A stretch of 64,000 nt of DNA, taken from NCBI GenBank assembly GCA_030602715.1, contig JAUVZD010000008.1, positions 64,001 to 128,000 of the forward strand. Reading direction: 5' to 3'. The notes below the pieces were generated by a model, which saw only the letters and a list, made by a program, of their open reading frames with translations, did not search any database and was not told where the DNA came from. The stretch is from Candidatus Coatesiibacteriota bacterium (GTDB taxonomy: Bacteria; RBG-13-66-14; B26-G2; JAUVZD01). Below are positions 1 through 9,207 of the stretch, in pieces (the stretch's first letter is position 1; every line of letters starts with the position of its first letter). The position numbers and the translations under genes were made by a program.

Positions 1-928
1 TATAGAGGCGAAAGATGAGGACTCTATCAAGTCGGGGGTTTTGATCTGTTCAAAGTGTGGACGAAGATACAGTATTGAGAACTATATCCCGCGTTTTGTC
101 CCTTCCCAGAATTATGCCAGCGGATTTGGATTGGAATGGACCATACATGCGCGGACCCAATATGATAGTTATAGTGGCTGTGATATATCGGAAACTAGAT
201 TTTTTAACGAGACCAGGTGGTCAAGAAATTTAAGCGGGCAAGTGATTTTGGAGGTGGGTGGTGGTTCCGGCAGGTTTACCGAACAAGCGGAATCTACCGG
301 AGCGATGGTCATCTCATTAGATTATAGTTATGCGGTGGAAGCCAATTATGCTTCTAATGGGCACAAAGATAATGTCATGATTGTTCAAGGCGACCTTTAC
401 AACATGCCCTTTAGAAGAAACTTCTTTGATAAAATTTTTTGTTTCGGGGTTTTACAGCATACTCCTGATGTGGAGAAAGCGTTTATGGTTCTACCGCAAT
501 ACTTGAAATCAGGCGGTAGTATAGTTATTGATGTGTATCGTAAATATTCCGGGTTGAAGGGGCTTTTCAAGACCAAGTATTGGGTAAGACCGGTCACTAA
601 GAAAATTCCAGCAAGAAAGCTGTATTATTTTGTAAAGCGGTACGTGGAATTTATGTGGCCGCTGACCAAACTTCTCAATAAGATCCCATATTTTGGGAAG
701 CGGCTTATTTGGATGCTACTGATTGCAGACTACCGAGGGGTGTATAATTTGTCAGAAGACCTATTAGGGGAATGGGCTATACTGGATACATTTGATCTGT
801 TGTCACCCGCCTTTGACCAACCACAAACTATAGAGACGGTGCGCGGATGGTTTAAGGACGCAGGTTTATGTGGGGTAGAGGTTAATTACGGTTATAATGG
901 CATTGAAGGGCGAGGGATAAAACCGTAA
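1..928 (+). CDS. Class I SAM-dependent methyltransferase with N-terminal zinc-ribbon (5' end outside window)
   Basis: The frame is open back to base 2, so the true start lies upstream and the gene is 5'-truncated; a TTG at 41 is only an internal codon. The visible protein begins with a Trm112-like zinc-ribbon remnant (ICSKCGRRY, then IPRF) followed by a Rossmann methyltransferase: the SAM-binding loop reads VILEVGGGSGRF and the acidic end of strand 2 is SLDYSY. The family methylates sugars, lipids or quinones; the substrate cannot be read here. The next two genes (glycosyltransferase, O-antigen ligase) point to surface polysaccharide modification. Base composition is AT-rich like those neighbours. 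Confidence 0.8.
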   Translation, partial: IEAKDEDSIKSGVLICSKCGRRYSIENYIPRFVPSQNYASGFGLEWTIHARTQYDSYSGCDISETRFFNETRWSRNLSGQVILEVGGGSGRFTEQAESTGAMVISLDYSYAVEANYASNGHKDNVMIVQGDLYNMPFRRNFFDKIFCFGVLQHTPDVEKAFMVLPQYLKSGGSIVIDVYRKYSGLKGLFKTKYWVRPVTKKIPARKLYYFVKRYVEFMWPLTKLLNKIPYFGKRLIWMLLIADYRGVYNLSEDLLGEWAILDTFDLLSPAFDQPQTIETVRGWFKDAGLCGVEVNYGYNGIEGRGIKP

Positions 929-1005
929 GCTTTGATAGTTGTCGCCTGTTTGCTAAAGGTAGGTCCGGGAGTTTTTTGTTTTTACTTTTTCATGGTGATT
1001 TAGAA

Positions 1006-1986
1006 ATGAAAAGAAAGAAGCTCTCAGCAGTGATCGTGACTTATAACTCAGCGGAGGACATTCTAGGGTGTTTGAAATCCATCTATTCTGAAGATAAGGA
1101 TGTGCAGATTATAGTTGTGGATAACAGTTCTGAGGATAATACAATTAAACTTGTTAAAATTAAATTTCCCCAGGTAGTAATTATTCTCATGGGCGGTAAT
1201 CTCGGTTATGCTGCCGGGGTTAATCGTGGAATTGCTGAAAGCTCGGGAGAGTTTATACTTATTATCAATCCAGATTGTCGGATTCTAACTGGGGCTTTAT
1301 CGGCAATGTGTAAAACAATAGCTTTATCAGAAGCAGGTGCGGTGGGACCTATGCTGATGGATGAGAATGGAATCATTGACCCAAACACCAGCCGCCAGGA
1401 CCTTAGTTGGCATATTATTCTGTTTACTGTATTGGGAATTGACAGTAAAAAGTTTAACTTTACCATATTTCGAAGGTATTATTATCGGGGACAAACCGTT
1501 GATAAAGAATGGCAAGTTAAGCTTCTATCCGGAGCTTGCATGATGATAAAGAGGGAAGTGGTGAGAGATGTTGGTGGGATGGATACTGGGTTTTTCTTGT
1601 TTGGGGAGGATGTAGACTTTTCTCTGCGGATAGGTCGAGGTGGCTATAGATTGTTCTATCAGCCCAAAGCCAGGGTTATACATCATACCGGAAAGAGCCG
1701 TAGAAGTAATGTAGGACAGGTTATGGCTGAGGAGATTTGGAGCATGTCCAGATTGGCAGCCAAGTTGGGATTTAGTGTAACTAGTAAGCTAGCGTTATTT
1801 TTGGCTATTTTTTTACTTCCACTGAGGGTTTTGTGGGTCCAATTGGTGAGGAAAGGATCAGGTAGTTTAAGGTTTCAAAGGGCAAGCGAGATTCTTAAGT
1901 ATATATTCTATAAAATAAGAAAACAGGGATGGCCTTGGGCGAATATATCACAAGAGAACTACATACCCCTCAAGGATAGTGGTTAA
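1006..1986 (+). CDS. Family 2 glycosyltransferase (rhamnosyltransferase-like)
   Basis: A GT-A fold glycosyltransferase of about 326 residues. Visible family features are the N-terminal SAVIVTYNS strand, the VVDNSSEDNT nucleotide-binding segment, NLGYAAGVNRG, the metal-binding region INPDC and the late FFLFGEDVDFSLRI acceptor motif, followed by a hydrophobic C-terminal stretch. I prefer ATG 1006 (MKRKKLSAVIV) over the TTG at 976, because homology starts there and the extra ten residues are hydrophobic noise; no strong ribosome site decides it. It probably transfers a deoxysugar or hexose during O-antigen or exopolysaccharide assembly. Its stop abuts the start of the O-antigen ligase gene, so the two are cotranscribed. 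Confidence 0.85.
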   Translation: MKRKKLSAVIVTYNSAEDILGCLKSIYSEDKDVQIIVVDNSSEDNTIKLVKIKFPQVVIILMGGNLGYAAGVNRGIAESSGEFILIINPDCRILTGALSAMCKTIALSEAGAVGPMLMDENGIIDPNTSRQDLSWHIILFTVLGIDSKKFNFTIFRRYYYRGQTVDKEWQVKLLSGACMMIKREVVRDVGGMDTGFFLFGEDVDFSLRIGRGGYRLFYQPKARVIHHTGKSRRSNVGQVMAEEIWSMSRLAAKLGFSVTSKLALFLAIFLLPLRVLWVQLVRKGSGSLRFQRASEILKYIFYKIRKQGWPWANISQENYIPLKDSG

Positions 1987-3492
1987 ATGGCTCAGTTTCG
2001 CCTTACATCGGATTGCTCCGGGCTGTTTTCGTTCGGTCATAGGCTCAGGGACCTCATCTCCACTGCACTGAGGAAGAATGCGGTGCGTCAGGTGCTGGCA
2101 TTTGTGCTGGTTATGTCAGTGGTTCTTGTGGCGCTTGTAAAACTTCACATTGGATACCGGGAGATGGTGGAGATTGCTGTGTATGCTTTTCTTTTTGCCA
2201 TCTTCGTCTTTCGCCCCATCATGTTGATAATACTTCTGCTGTCTATGGACCTATTCCTGGTGGAGTTTCTGCACTTTTCGTTGAATATCCCGGTTATAAA
2301 TATCTCAGCCAGTAAGATAATCGGTGCGGTCTTGATTGTCGCCACTTTGGTTGATCTGGCGGTAAAGAGAAGAAAGGCAAATTGGGGGGAGAGGAGAATC
2401 GGTTATCTTTTGATATTATTTCTATTCGTATATATCCTTTCCACCATTACAGCGGTAGATCGCATCTTGGCGCTTGCTTTCCTATTTAGATTTGTTCAAT
2501 GCTTGATATTCTACTTTGTTTTGATAAACCTGGTAACTGATACCCGAAAATTTGTAATCTTGACCTCATTTTACATAGGCTTTGTGATGATAAATGCATT
2601 TTTTGCCATTATGCAGGCAGTGCGTCATCACCAACTACGGGTAATTGGATATCTGTTGAATCCCAATCTCTTGGCGTTAAACAGTCTAGCGGCGCTCACC
2701 TTTTGCCTGTGTCTACTTACAGTTGTAAAAAGGAGGGCGGTTAAGAATACCTTGATTTTCGCTATATTCTTGTTTGTGGTGACAGTTATATTAACTCAAT
2801 CACGAGCACCTATCTTTGGAATGGGAATCTTGTTCATTGTGCTCTTCATTATCTATAGAAGGAAGTCATTCCTTATCACTTTGTTGATAGTTGCAATTCT
2901 GGCTTTATCATACTTAATCCCTATGGGATATACCCAGCGGGTTAGTTCCTATGTGGAAAGAATGAGAACCGGAGAGATATTTGAGACCAGCCGGCAGAAT
3001 ATTTTACGGGCAGGATGGCAGATGTTTTTGGACCACCCCATATTGGGAGTAGGTCCGGGCAATTTCTTCTACCTTTACGGTGCAAAATATGGTCCAGAGG
3101 TTGTACAGGATTACCGAAAAAGAGCAAGCCATAATTCCTATATGACCTACCTATCTGAAAACGGAATTTTGGGATTCTTGTTATTTATCATGATTCTGAT
3201 CGCCATTTTCTATGACCTGATAAAAAATAGAAAGACTATTGTCGCCAGTAGAGATGTGGTTTTGTTGCGCATATCAGATGCGCTTACCCTGAATATCTTT
3301 TTAATATGTATTATTGGATTTTTCTATCAGTCAATGTTTGACCGGATGAGCTTCTACTACATTGGGATGGCTTATGCTGCCATCCATATCGCCCGTAATC
3401 TGGTGGCGTCACGCTCCTCGGGTGCTGACTCCCCTGCCAAACACCAAGAGCCCCAACGGTCGTTGCCCGACCGGACTTTGAAAACCCCTTGA
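1987..3492 (+). CDS. O-antigen ligase / Wzy-type polymerase family membrane protein
   Basis: 501 residues with about ten to twelve hydrophobic segments and the Wzy_C signature in the large periplasmic loop: an Arg-rich part (TQSRAPIFGMG) and the segment HPILGVGPGNFF followed by KRASHNSYMTYLSENG, the conserved H-N-x-Y-l motif of ligases and polymerases. Such proteins join O-antigen or exopolysaccharide to an acceptor at the periplasmic face of the inner membrane. Whether it is a ligase (WaaL) or polymerase (Wzy) cannot be told from sequence. ATG follows the glycosyltransferase stop directly. The tail is polar and proline-rich (after residue 470), and the tRNA-Cys promoter overlaps its last codons. 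Confidence 0.85.
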   Translation: MAQFRLTSDCSGLFSFGHRLRDLISTALRKNAVRQVLAFVLVMSVVLVALVKLHIGYREMVEIAVYAFLFAIFVFRPIMLIILLLSMDLFLVEFLHFSLNIPVINISASKIIGAVLIVATLVDLAVKRRKANWGERRIGYLLILFLFVYILSTITAVDRILALAFLFRFVQCLIFYFVLINLVTDTRKFVILTSFYIGFVMINAFFAIMQAVRHHQLRVIGYLLNPNLLALNSLAALTFCLCLLTVVKRRAVKNTLIFAIFLFVVTVILTQSRAPIFGMGILFIVLFIIYRRKSFLITLLIVAILALSYLIPMGYTQRVSSYVERMRTGEIFETSRQNILRAGWQMFLDHPILGVGPGNFFYLYGAKYGPEVVQDYRKRASHNSYMTYLSENGILGFLLFIMILIAIFYDLIKNRKTIVASRDVVLLRISDALTLNIFLICIIGFFYQSMFDRMSFYYIGMAYAAIHIARNLVASRSSGADSPAKHQEPQRSLPDRTLKTP

Positions 3493-3518
3493 CATTCAAT
3501 ATACAGTTGTGCTATTTT
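3489..3518 (+). promoter_or_regulatory. Sigma-70-type promoter of tRNA-Cys
   Basis: TTGACA at 3489-3494 and TATTTT at 3513-3518, spacer 18. It overlaps the end of the upstream ligase gene and lies 16 bases before the tRNA. Confidence 0.6.
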
Positions 3519-3534
3519 GAGAAAGGAAGACCAA

Positions 3535-3607
3535 GGCGGCATAGCCAAGAGGCTAAGGCGACGGTCTGCAAAACCGTTATTCCCCGGTTCGATTCCGGGT
3601 GCCGCCT
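3535..3607 (+). tRNA. tRNA-Cys (GCA)
   Basis: Full cloverleaf. The acceptor stem GGCGGCA pairs with TGCCGCC, the anticodon loop is CTGCAAA (anticodon GCA), the T-arm is GGTTCGATTCC, and the discriminator is T as in bacterial tRNA-Cys. The CCA end is not encoded; TTCT follows, so nucleotidyltransferase must add it. Confidence 0.95.
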
Positions 3608-3741
3608 TTCTTTTTTAGGCTCTTTAGTATTATCGCCTTTGTGGTGATAACTTTGGTGATGATGTTCATTGTCGGTCAATTTTTTGCTGTGGGGGATGGG
3701 GAATTTTGCCGGATATGGAGCTTTCGTCAGAAAATGTATGT

Positions 3742-3829
3742 GCCGGGGTGGTGGAATGGCAGACACAGCGGACTTAAAATCCGCTGGGCTTCCCAGCCCG
3801 TGTCGGTTCGAATCCGATCCCCGGCACCA
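3742..3829 (+). tRNA. tRNA-Leu (TAA)
   Basis: Acceptor stem GCCGGGG pairs with CCCCGGC. The anticodon loop CTTAAAA gives anticodon TAA, with a long variable arm (TGGGCTTCCCAGCCCG) as expected for a class II tRNA. The 3' CCA is encoded (3827-3829). There is no group I intron in the anticodon loop, unlike some tRNA-Leu(UAA) genes. Confidence 0.95.
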
Positions 3830-3837
3830 TAAATAAA

Positions 3838-3864
3838 GAAGGCGAGGATACCGTCCTCGCCTTC
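3838..3864 (-). terminator. Rho-independent terminator of the hydrogenase protease gene
   Basis: An 11-bp perfect stem (GAAGGCGAGGA / TCCTCGCCTTC) with a 5-base loop. Read on the minus strand it is followed by TTTATTTAT, so it ends the minus-strand hydrogenase locus. Confidence 0.7.
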
Positions 3865-3891
3865 AGTCTGTCCGCTCATCACCTGTTAACT

Positions 3892-4389
3892 TTATTCCTC
3901 ACTCTGATAGCTCTTCACTATCTCCCGCACCGTCTTTTCCACCTCGGGGATAGCCTCTCTAACCGCATCGGACATCTCCTCCCGCTCGCCGAAGGTCTGA
4001 TAGTCCTTTACCTCCACCGCGATAACCTCCACCCTCTGGGGCATGTCAAAGCCCAACTGGGCGCCGAATTCCATAGCGGTGGGCAGGTGGAGATTGTGCG
4101 ACTGGACGAACTCGGTGGGAGGGGGAAGCTCATTGGCGTTTATTCTCAGCACCGTTCCCGGCGGGTGTTTGCCGGTCACCATGGCGTCTATGATAATCGC
4201 CAGGCGATGCCCCGCAAGAAGATGGAGCAGGTCTATGCCGGCGACGGCGGCAGTCTTCACCGTCACCAGGTCAGTCGGGAAGGCGCCCTCCAGGTCCCGG
4301 GCGGCATAGATGCCCACCCCGTCGTCCCGCAGTATGTCGTTTCCCAGACCGATTATCACAATCGGCGCTTTGTGCTCAAATACCGGCAT
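3892..4389 (-). CDS. [NiFe]-hydrogenase maturation protease (HycI/HyaD family)
   Basis: 165 residues, normal length for the M52 family. The N-terminal IVIIGLGNDILRDDGVG is the family hallmark and holds the first nickel-sensing acidic residue; IIIDAM carries the second and the SHNLHLPTAM segment a conserved histidine. These endopeptidases remove the C-terminal extension of the hydrogenase large subunit after nickel insertion. The likely target is the large subunit encoded just upstream (4508-5971), which has a 26-residue tail after its last cluster-ligand motif. A strong terminator lies between the two genes, so expression may rely on read-through or a promoter of its own. No other hyp maturation genes are in the window. 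Confidence 0.92.
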   Translation of the reverse strand: MPVFEHKAPIVIIGLGNDILRDDGVGIYAARDLEGAFPTDLVTVKTAAVAGIDLLHLLAGHRLAIIIDAMVTGKHPPGTVLRINANELPPPTEFVQSHNLHLPTAMEFGAQLGFDMPQRVEVIAVEVKDYQTFGEREEMSDAVREAIPEVEKTVREIVKSYQSEE

Positions 4390-4461
4390 CAGTTACCCTT
4401 AGCGAGATATTAAGATTTTTTAGATGGCATTACAAGGGTTCTCTTCATCACAAATAAAAAA

Positions 4462-4487
4462 TTGGGCTGGGAGAGATCCCAGCCCAA
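4462..4487 (-). terminator. Strong rho-independent terminator after the hydrogenase large subunit
   Basis: Perfect 11-bp stem (TTGGGCTGGGA / TCCCAGCCCAA) with a GAGA/TCTC loop. On the minus strand it is followed by six T residues and TATTTG. It separates the main operon from the maturation protease gene. Confidence 0.8.
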
Positions 4488-4507
4488 ATAATTTTCGTAA
4501 GACCAAG

Positions 4508-5971
4508 TTACTTTCGGGAGATGGTCTGCAGTAAATTTCCGTCCTTATCCTTGATATTTAAGGTCAGGGGCATCTCTCCGGGAAGGGCATGGGTTCCGCA
4601 GGCGTAGCAGGGGTCATAGGCTCTGAAAGCCATCTCCACGATGTTCAGCGTCCCCTCATCAATCTTCTTCCCTTTGGTGATGACCGAGCGGGCGGCGTCG
4701 GCGATTGACTTACAGATGGCGGCGTTGTTTTGTACCGTAGCCACGATGAGGTTGACATCGGTAAGGATGCCGTTCTCATCGGTCTTGTAGTGGTGAATCA
4801 GGGTGCCCCGACAGGCTTCATCTATGCCCACCCCCTCGGTGGGGGTTTCGGTGGGAATTACTCGATAATCATCCCCGCCGATATCAGGATCGTTGGAAAG
4901 TTCTACTAACATCTCAGCGGCGTAAAGCGCCTCTATTACCCTTGCCCAGTGGAAGGCTAAGGTGTTGTGAGCCGGCTTTCCGCCCAGAGTTTCATACATC
5001 TTTTCGTATTCTTCCTGAGCCAGCGGTGTAGCCATCCCGTCGGAGGCGTTCAGCCGAGCAAGCGGTGCCACACGATATACACCGCTGTCCTGACCGGTGA
5101 CAATCCCCTTCCAACCCACTTTCTTGAGGTAGGGGAACTTGAGGTAGGACCAGGGCTCCACATGCTCGGCGATATGGTCCAGATATTCGTGGGGTTTAAA
5201 TTTACAGAACTCCTTTCCCTTGGTGTCCACCACACGCACGTCGCCGTCGTAGAAGTTGACATGGTTGTTCTCGTCAACCATACCCATATAGTAAGTGTCC
5301 ATTTTCCAGGGGTCGGAGAGGATCATATCCACATAATCTTTATTGCCCAGAACGATGTCGTGGAAGATTTTGATGGTGAACTTGGCGAACTCCAGGCAGG
5401 AGTCAGCCATCATCTTCAGTTCGTCAATCTCCTCCTTGGAGAGACCCTTGGATACTCCGCCGGGAATTGCGCCCACACCGTGTATGGGTTTGCCGCCGAA
5501 TATCTCCACTATCCTTTGCCCGTAGGAGCGGTGTTTGATGACCTCTTTGCCGATATCCAGTCCGACCTTGTTGATTACCCCCAGAATGTTTCTCTCCGCC
5601 GCCGGGGCGGTGGGACCGACCACGAAATCGGGACCGCCTAGGGCGTAGAAATGGAGGTTATGGTCCTCAAAGTAATAGCCGGCGTAACAGAGCTCTCTCA
5701 GCTTTTTGCCCAGCGGGGGAATTTCTACATTATAGACTGCATCACAAGCTTTGGCTGATGCCATGTGGTGGGCGACGGGACAGACCCCGCAGATGCGGGG
5801 GGTAATGCGAGGCATCTCCTCCACCGGTCGCCCGACGCAGAATTTCTCAAAGCCGCGCAATTCAGGGATGACCATGTAGGCGTTTTCAACCTCGCCGGCA
5901 TCATTGAGAAAGATATCTATCCTGCCGTGCCCCTCAAGGCGAGTTATGGGGTCTATGGAGATTTTTTTCAT
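4508..5971 (-). CDS. mvhA: [NiFe]-hydrogenase large subunit, MvhA/VhoA-like (group 3c type)
   Basis: 487 residues. The L1 motif RICGVC (residues 59-64) and L2 motif DPCYACGTH (453-461) supply the four cysteines that bind the Ni-Fe centre. A 26-residue C-terminal extension after the L2 histidine is the expected substrate of the maturation protease encoded downstream. It splits or forms H2 and passes electrons to the small subunit (5968-6948). The start overlaps the small subunit stop by four bases (ATGA). The mvhD and hdr genes beside it support group 3c, the hydrogenases that feed heterodisulfide reductase. Base composition here is clearly higher in GC than in the hdr genes upstream. Confidence 0.95.
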   Translation of the reverse strand: MKKISIDPITRLEGHGRIDIFLNDAGEVENAYMVIPELRGFEKFCVGRPVEEMPRITPRICGVCPVAHHMASAKACDAVYNVEIPPLGKKLRELCYAGYYFEDHNLHFYALGGPDFVVGPTAPAAERNILGVINKVGLDIGKEVIKHRSYGQRIVEIFGGKPIHGVGAIPGGVSKGLSKEEIDELKMMADSCLEFAKFTIKIFHDIVLGNKDYVDMILSDPWKMDTYYMGMVDENNHVNFYDGDVRVVDTKGKEFCKFKPHEYLDHIAEHVEPWSYLKFPYLKKVGWKGIVTGQDSGVYRVAPLARLNASDGMATPLAQEEYEKMYETLGGKPAHNTLAFHWARVIEALYAAEMLVELSNDPDIGGDDYRVIPTETPTEGVGIDEACRGTLIHHYKTDENGILTDVNLIVATVQNNAAICKSIADAARSVITKGKKIDEGTLNIVEMAFRAYDPCYACGTHALPGEMPLTLNIKDKDGNLLQTISRK

Positions 5972-6948
5972 TTTATCGCCTCTTCAATTTTGCGAATGTT
6001 ACCGTGTAGCAGGGATTTGGGCAAATCAAAGCGGTAGAAGGTCCCGGCCGGGTCCAGTATGCTTTTGGTTATCTCTTCGGCTGCCTGCTCTTCCGCTACA
6101 TCCAGGATGGAAGCCAGGGCGGAGACGAATTTTGCACCGCCGTCAATTACATTTGGGCTGATGCCGAAACAACCCCGGCAGGGCATATTGGCGTTGATAC
6201 AGCGGTTGCCGCAGCCGGAGCGGGTGATGGGACCCATGCAGATAATACCCTGCTCCAAAAGACATAGACCGGGTTCGGGTATGATTTCGTGCGGACGATA
6301 GATTTTTTCAATCTTTTTGTCGTGCTTCTCCAGTTCACAGGTGTCGCACAGGGTCTTATCCCCGGCAAAGACATGCCCTTTTTCCGGAGCTTCTGTGGCA
6401 AGTTTCAGCACCGCATCAACGATCTGGTCCGGGACCGGGGGACATCCTGGGATGTAGTAGTCAACATCCACCACCTGGTCCAGGGAATATACCCGCCCGA
6501 AGAAGGTAGGTATCTCTATCTCCCCCTCTTTGACTGTGGATTTTACCTGTGGTTGGGTTTTGTTCGGGTTTACTGTTGAGGGGGTCTCCAGATAGGCGTA
6601 GTCCATTATCTCCTTGGCGGAGTAGAAGTTTGCCAGACCGGGGATTCCGCCGCTGGAGGAGCATGAGCCGAAGGCGACCATTATCTTACTTTTCCGGCGC
6701 AGGAGCTCGGCTATCTCCAACTGCTCGGAGTTGCGCACCGCTCCGTTGAAGAAGGTTACATCAATGTAGCCGTCCTCCATCGCCCGAACATCGCTGTATT
6801 TGAAGTCCATTGCACAGGGCCAGAAGACGATATCGGCTATCTCTATTACCTTGAGAATCGCCTCGTCAATGTCCAGAACCGCAACCTCACAACCACCACA
6901 ACTTGCAGCCCAGTAGAATGCAATCTTTAATTTCTCTTTATTTGACAT
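5968..6948 (-). CDS. mvhG: [NiFe]-hydrogenase small subunit, MvhG-like
   Basis: About 326 residues of the NADH:ubiquinone oxidoreductase 20-kDa/hydrogenase small subunit family. The N-terminal proximal-cluster motif is ASCGGCE, with GSCSSSGG and PGCPPVPDQ completing the cluster; the C-terminal half adds cysteines in CETC-like spacing ([32 protein letters not shown]) for further Fe-S centres. I choose ATG 6948 ([11 protein letters not shown]) with AAGAAGAG just upstream rather than TTG 6975. The gene overlaps mvhD by 11 bases and mvhA by four, so translation is likely coupled. It conducts electrons from the Ni-Fe site to MvhD. Confidence 0.93.
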   Translation of the reverse strand: MSNKEKLKIAFYWAASCGGCEVAVLDIDEAILKVIEIADIVFWPCAMDFKYSDVRAMEDGYIDVTFFNGAVRNSEQLEIAELLRRKSKIMVAFGSCSSSGGIPGLANFYSAKEIMDYAYLETPSTVNPNKTQPQVKSTVKEGEIEIPTFFGRVYSLDQVVDVDYYIPGCPPVPDQIVDAVLKLATEAPEKGHVFAGDKTLCDTCELEKHDKKIEKIYRPHEIIPEPGLCLLEQGIICMGPITRSGCGNRCINANMPCRGCFGISPNVIDGGAKFVSALASILDVAEEQAAEEITKSILDPAGTFYRFDLPKSLLHGNIRKIEEAIK

Positions 6949-7423
6949 AATTCTCTTCTTCTGTTGGGTTATCAATATTTAAGGTTTCACTTTCTTCAAG
7001 GGGCTCCACATTACTTTTAGAGAGACCAAGGGGTCCTAACTCCTTTAGCCTATCGACCATCTCGTTTACCACTCTCACCAACTTGTCTCCCTCGGCTGCC
7101 GATATCCATTCTAACCTTAATCTATCTTCCTCAATCCCCAATTGAGAGAGCAACTTCTTTAATAGTGGATACCTGCGCATTGCCTTGAAGTTGCCGTTTT
7201 GGTAGTGGCAATCGCTTGGTGGGTGGCAACCGGCCATTAGTACGCCATCTGCGCCCTCTTCAAATGCCTTCAGTACAAATGTAGGGTCTATCCTACCGGA
7301 ACACATAACCCTGATAATCCGGATATTTGATGGATATTTCATTCTCGCCGTTCCAGCCAGGTCAGCGCCTGTATAAGCGCACCAGTTACACAGGAATCCC
7401 AGAATCTTCGGTTCATAACTCAT
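6938..7423 (-). CDS. mvhD: MvhD-type iron-sulfur electron-transfer subunit (hydrogenase delta)
   Basis: 161 residues. N-terminal [15 protein letters not shown] and the middle [11 protein letters not shown] motif hold the cysteines of the MvhD [2Fe-2S] family; [11 protein letters not shown] is also typical. In methanogens MvhD bridges the hydrogenase to HdrA. Here it sits between the hydrogenase small subunit and the NuoG/HdrA chimera, the same relation. ATG 7423 has GGAG eight bases upstream and overlaps the preceding stop. The C-terminal 25 residues are acidic and probably unstructured. No selenocysteine codon is present, in contrast to some archaeal homologues. Confidence 0.93.
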   Translation of the reverse strand: MSYEPKILGFLCNWCAYTGADLAGTARMKYPSNIRIIRVMCSGRIDPTFVLKAFEEGADGVLMAGCHPPSDCHYQNGNFKAMRRYPLLKKLLSQLGIEEDRLRLEWISAAEGDKLVRVVNEMVDRLKELGPLGLSKSNVEPLEESETLNIDNPTEEENYVK

Positions 7424-9174
7424 ATAAGCGCTCCTTCAATTTCAGCGAGTATTTGTTTGTCTGTAAAGTGTTTTCCGATAATGGCGCTACTCGGACAGGC
7501 GGCAACACAGGTTCCGCAACCCTTACACAAAGCCTCATTGACCACTGATGCGCCTATTTTTTCATCAAATTCAATTGCTGAATATGGACAGAGGAGGTTA
7601 CATGTTTTACAACCGGAGCACCAATCCTCAACAACCATTGCAGTTGCAGATTCAACCTCTATAGTTCCTCTGTCAATTAAGGAGAGTGCAGCCGCTCCAG
7701 CAGCGCCACCCTGAGCAACGGAGTCGGGTATGTCCTTGGGTCCCTGACAGGCACCGGCGAGATAAATCCCGTCGGAAGCGGTCTCAATAGGTGCTAACTT
7801 GGGGTGCTTCTCCAAGAAGAATCCATCTGCGGTGCAGCCGAGACCGAACATCGCTCCGAACTCTCTGGCATCATCTCTCGCCTCAATTGCCGGGCAGAGG
7901 ACCACCATATCAACAGGTATCCTTCTGATCTCGCCTGCGAGTGTATCCTCACAACTTACTATCAGTTTCCCCTCCTCCTCGGCACAAATTGCAATGTTTG
8001 TCACCTCACCAGGTTTACCTCTAATGAACCTGACATCCTCTGACAGTAGCCTGCTATAGAACTCCTCATAGCCTTTACCAAATGCCCTCATATCAATGTA
8101 GAATTGATAGACCTCAGCAGAGGTCTTCTCTTTTATTAGATGTGCCATCTTCAGGGCATACATACAGCAAACTCTTGAGCAATAAGCGTGGGTGTCAACA
8201 TCTCTTGAACCAACGCAGTGAATTATGGCAATATCCTTTGGCTCTTCTCCCTTAGATGTCACCACCTTTCCATCGGTAAGACCTGAAGCGTTTGTCATCT
8301 TCTCAAACTCAGCGGAAGTTATCACATCCGGGAATTTGCCATAACCATACCTGGTTATCCCAGATGGGTTCATCACCTGGAAGCCGGTTGATATAACAAT
8401 TGTACCCACATCTATATCAATTATCTCGTCCTCCATCTCGTAGTTTATTGCCTCAGGCTCACACATCTTGGCGCAGACATTACACCCTTCTGTTTGGAAA
8501 TGGATACATGTCTCGGTATTGATAAAGGGAACATTGGGCACGGACTGATAGGTGGGGATTGCTATGGACTTCGGTGGTCCTACTGTGAGCTCGTCAATAG
8601 GGACCTTCCTGCCAAAGGCATCCTCCATCTTCACCGTTCCTGTCGGGCATACCGAAAAACACGCACCACAGGTGATGCATGCTTCAGACTCCTCATCAAA
8701 AGGTGGACTAACCTCCCTTTCAGCACCTCTTCCTGCAAAGGATATGGCTTCCACTCCAACTACTTCAGCACAGACCCTAACGCAGAGTCCGCAGAGGATG
8801 CAGGTTTCCGCTTCTTCTTCAGGAACCATCTCAGGCAATTCCATTCCAAGCTTTATTGCCATCTCTCTCAATATTTCAACATTTGGGCATCTTTCCAGTA
8901 ACAGACTCAGGATTACCCTCCTCGCATTGAGGACTTTCTCGGAGTCTGTAATTATCTTCATACCCTCCTGGCAAACGGTATTGCACGATGTTACCAGCTC
9001 TTTGCCCCAATCTCGTTCTATCTCCACCTGGCATATACGACAAGCTGCGTAAGGTTCCATAATGGGGGTGTAGCATAGAGTGGGAATCTCTATTCCAGCG
9101 CTTTCCGCTGCTTTATAGATGGTAGTTCCCTCTTCAACCTCAACGGTTTTTCCGTTTATCTCTAAACTTACCAT
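7420..9174 (-). CDS. Chimera: NuoG/HydA-like N-terminal Fe-S module fused to the C-terminal half of HdrA
   Basis: 584 residues. Residues 1-80 are a NuoG/HoxU-like [2Fe-2S] domain (CX10CX2C, then TSCNTVC). Two [4Fe-4S] motifs follow ([11 protein letters not shown] and [11 protein letters not shown]). From about residue 230 it is the C-terminal half of HdrA, starting at a [10 protein letters not shown] cluster, then [39 protein letters not shown] and two last ferredoxin motifs ([24 protein letters not shown]). The HdrA N-terminal domain with its Rossmann GxGxxG is absent; it is encoded separately at 12851-13735. ATG 9174 has AAGGAG six bases before it, so I reject ATG 9204. It probably links the NADH module, MvhD and the hydrogenase. 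Confidence 0.88.
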   Translation of the reverse strand: MVSLEINGKTVEVEEGTTIYKAAESAGIEIPTLCYTPIMEPYAACRICQVEIERDWGKELVTSCNTVCQEGMKIITDSEKVLNARRVILSLLLERCPNVEILREMAIKLGMELPEMVPEEEAETCILCGLCVRVCAEVVGVEAISFAGRGAEREVSPPFDEESEACITCGACFSVCPTGTVKMEDAFGRKVPIDELTVGPPKSIAIPTYQSVPNVPFINTETCIHFQTEGCNVCAKMCEPEAINYEMEDEIIDIDVGTIVISTGFQVMNPSGITRYGYGKFPDVITSAEFEKMTNASGLTDGKVVTSKGEEPKDIAIIHCVGSRDVDTHAYCSRVCCMYALKMAHLIKEKTSAEVYQFYIDMRAFGKGYEEFYSRLLSEDVRFIRGKPGEVTNIAICAEEEGKLIVSCEDTLAGEIRRIPVDMVVLCPAIEARDDAREFGAMFGLGCTADGFFLEKHPKLAPIETASDGIYLAGACQGPKDIPDSVAQGGAAGAAALSLIDRGTIEVESATAMVVEDWCSGCKTCNLLCPYSAIEFDEKIGASVVNEALCKGCGTCVAACPSSAIIGKHFTDKQILAEIEGALI

Positions 9175-9207
9175 CGATATCTCCTTTTGAACCTTTTTAC
9201 TCATCAG

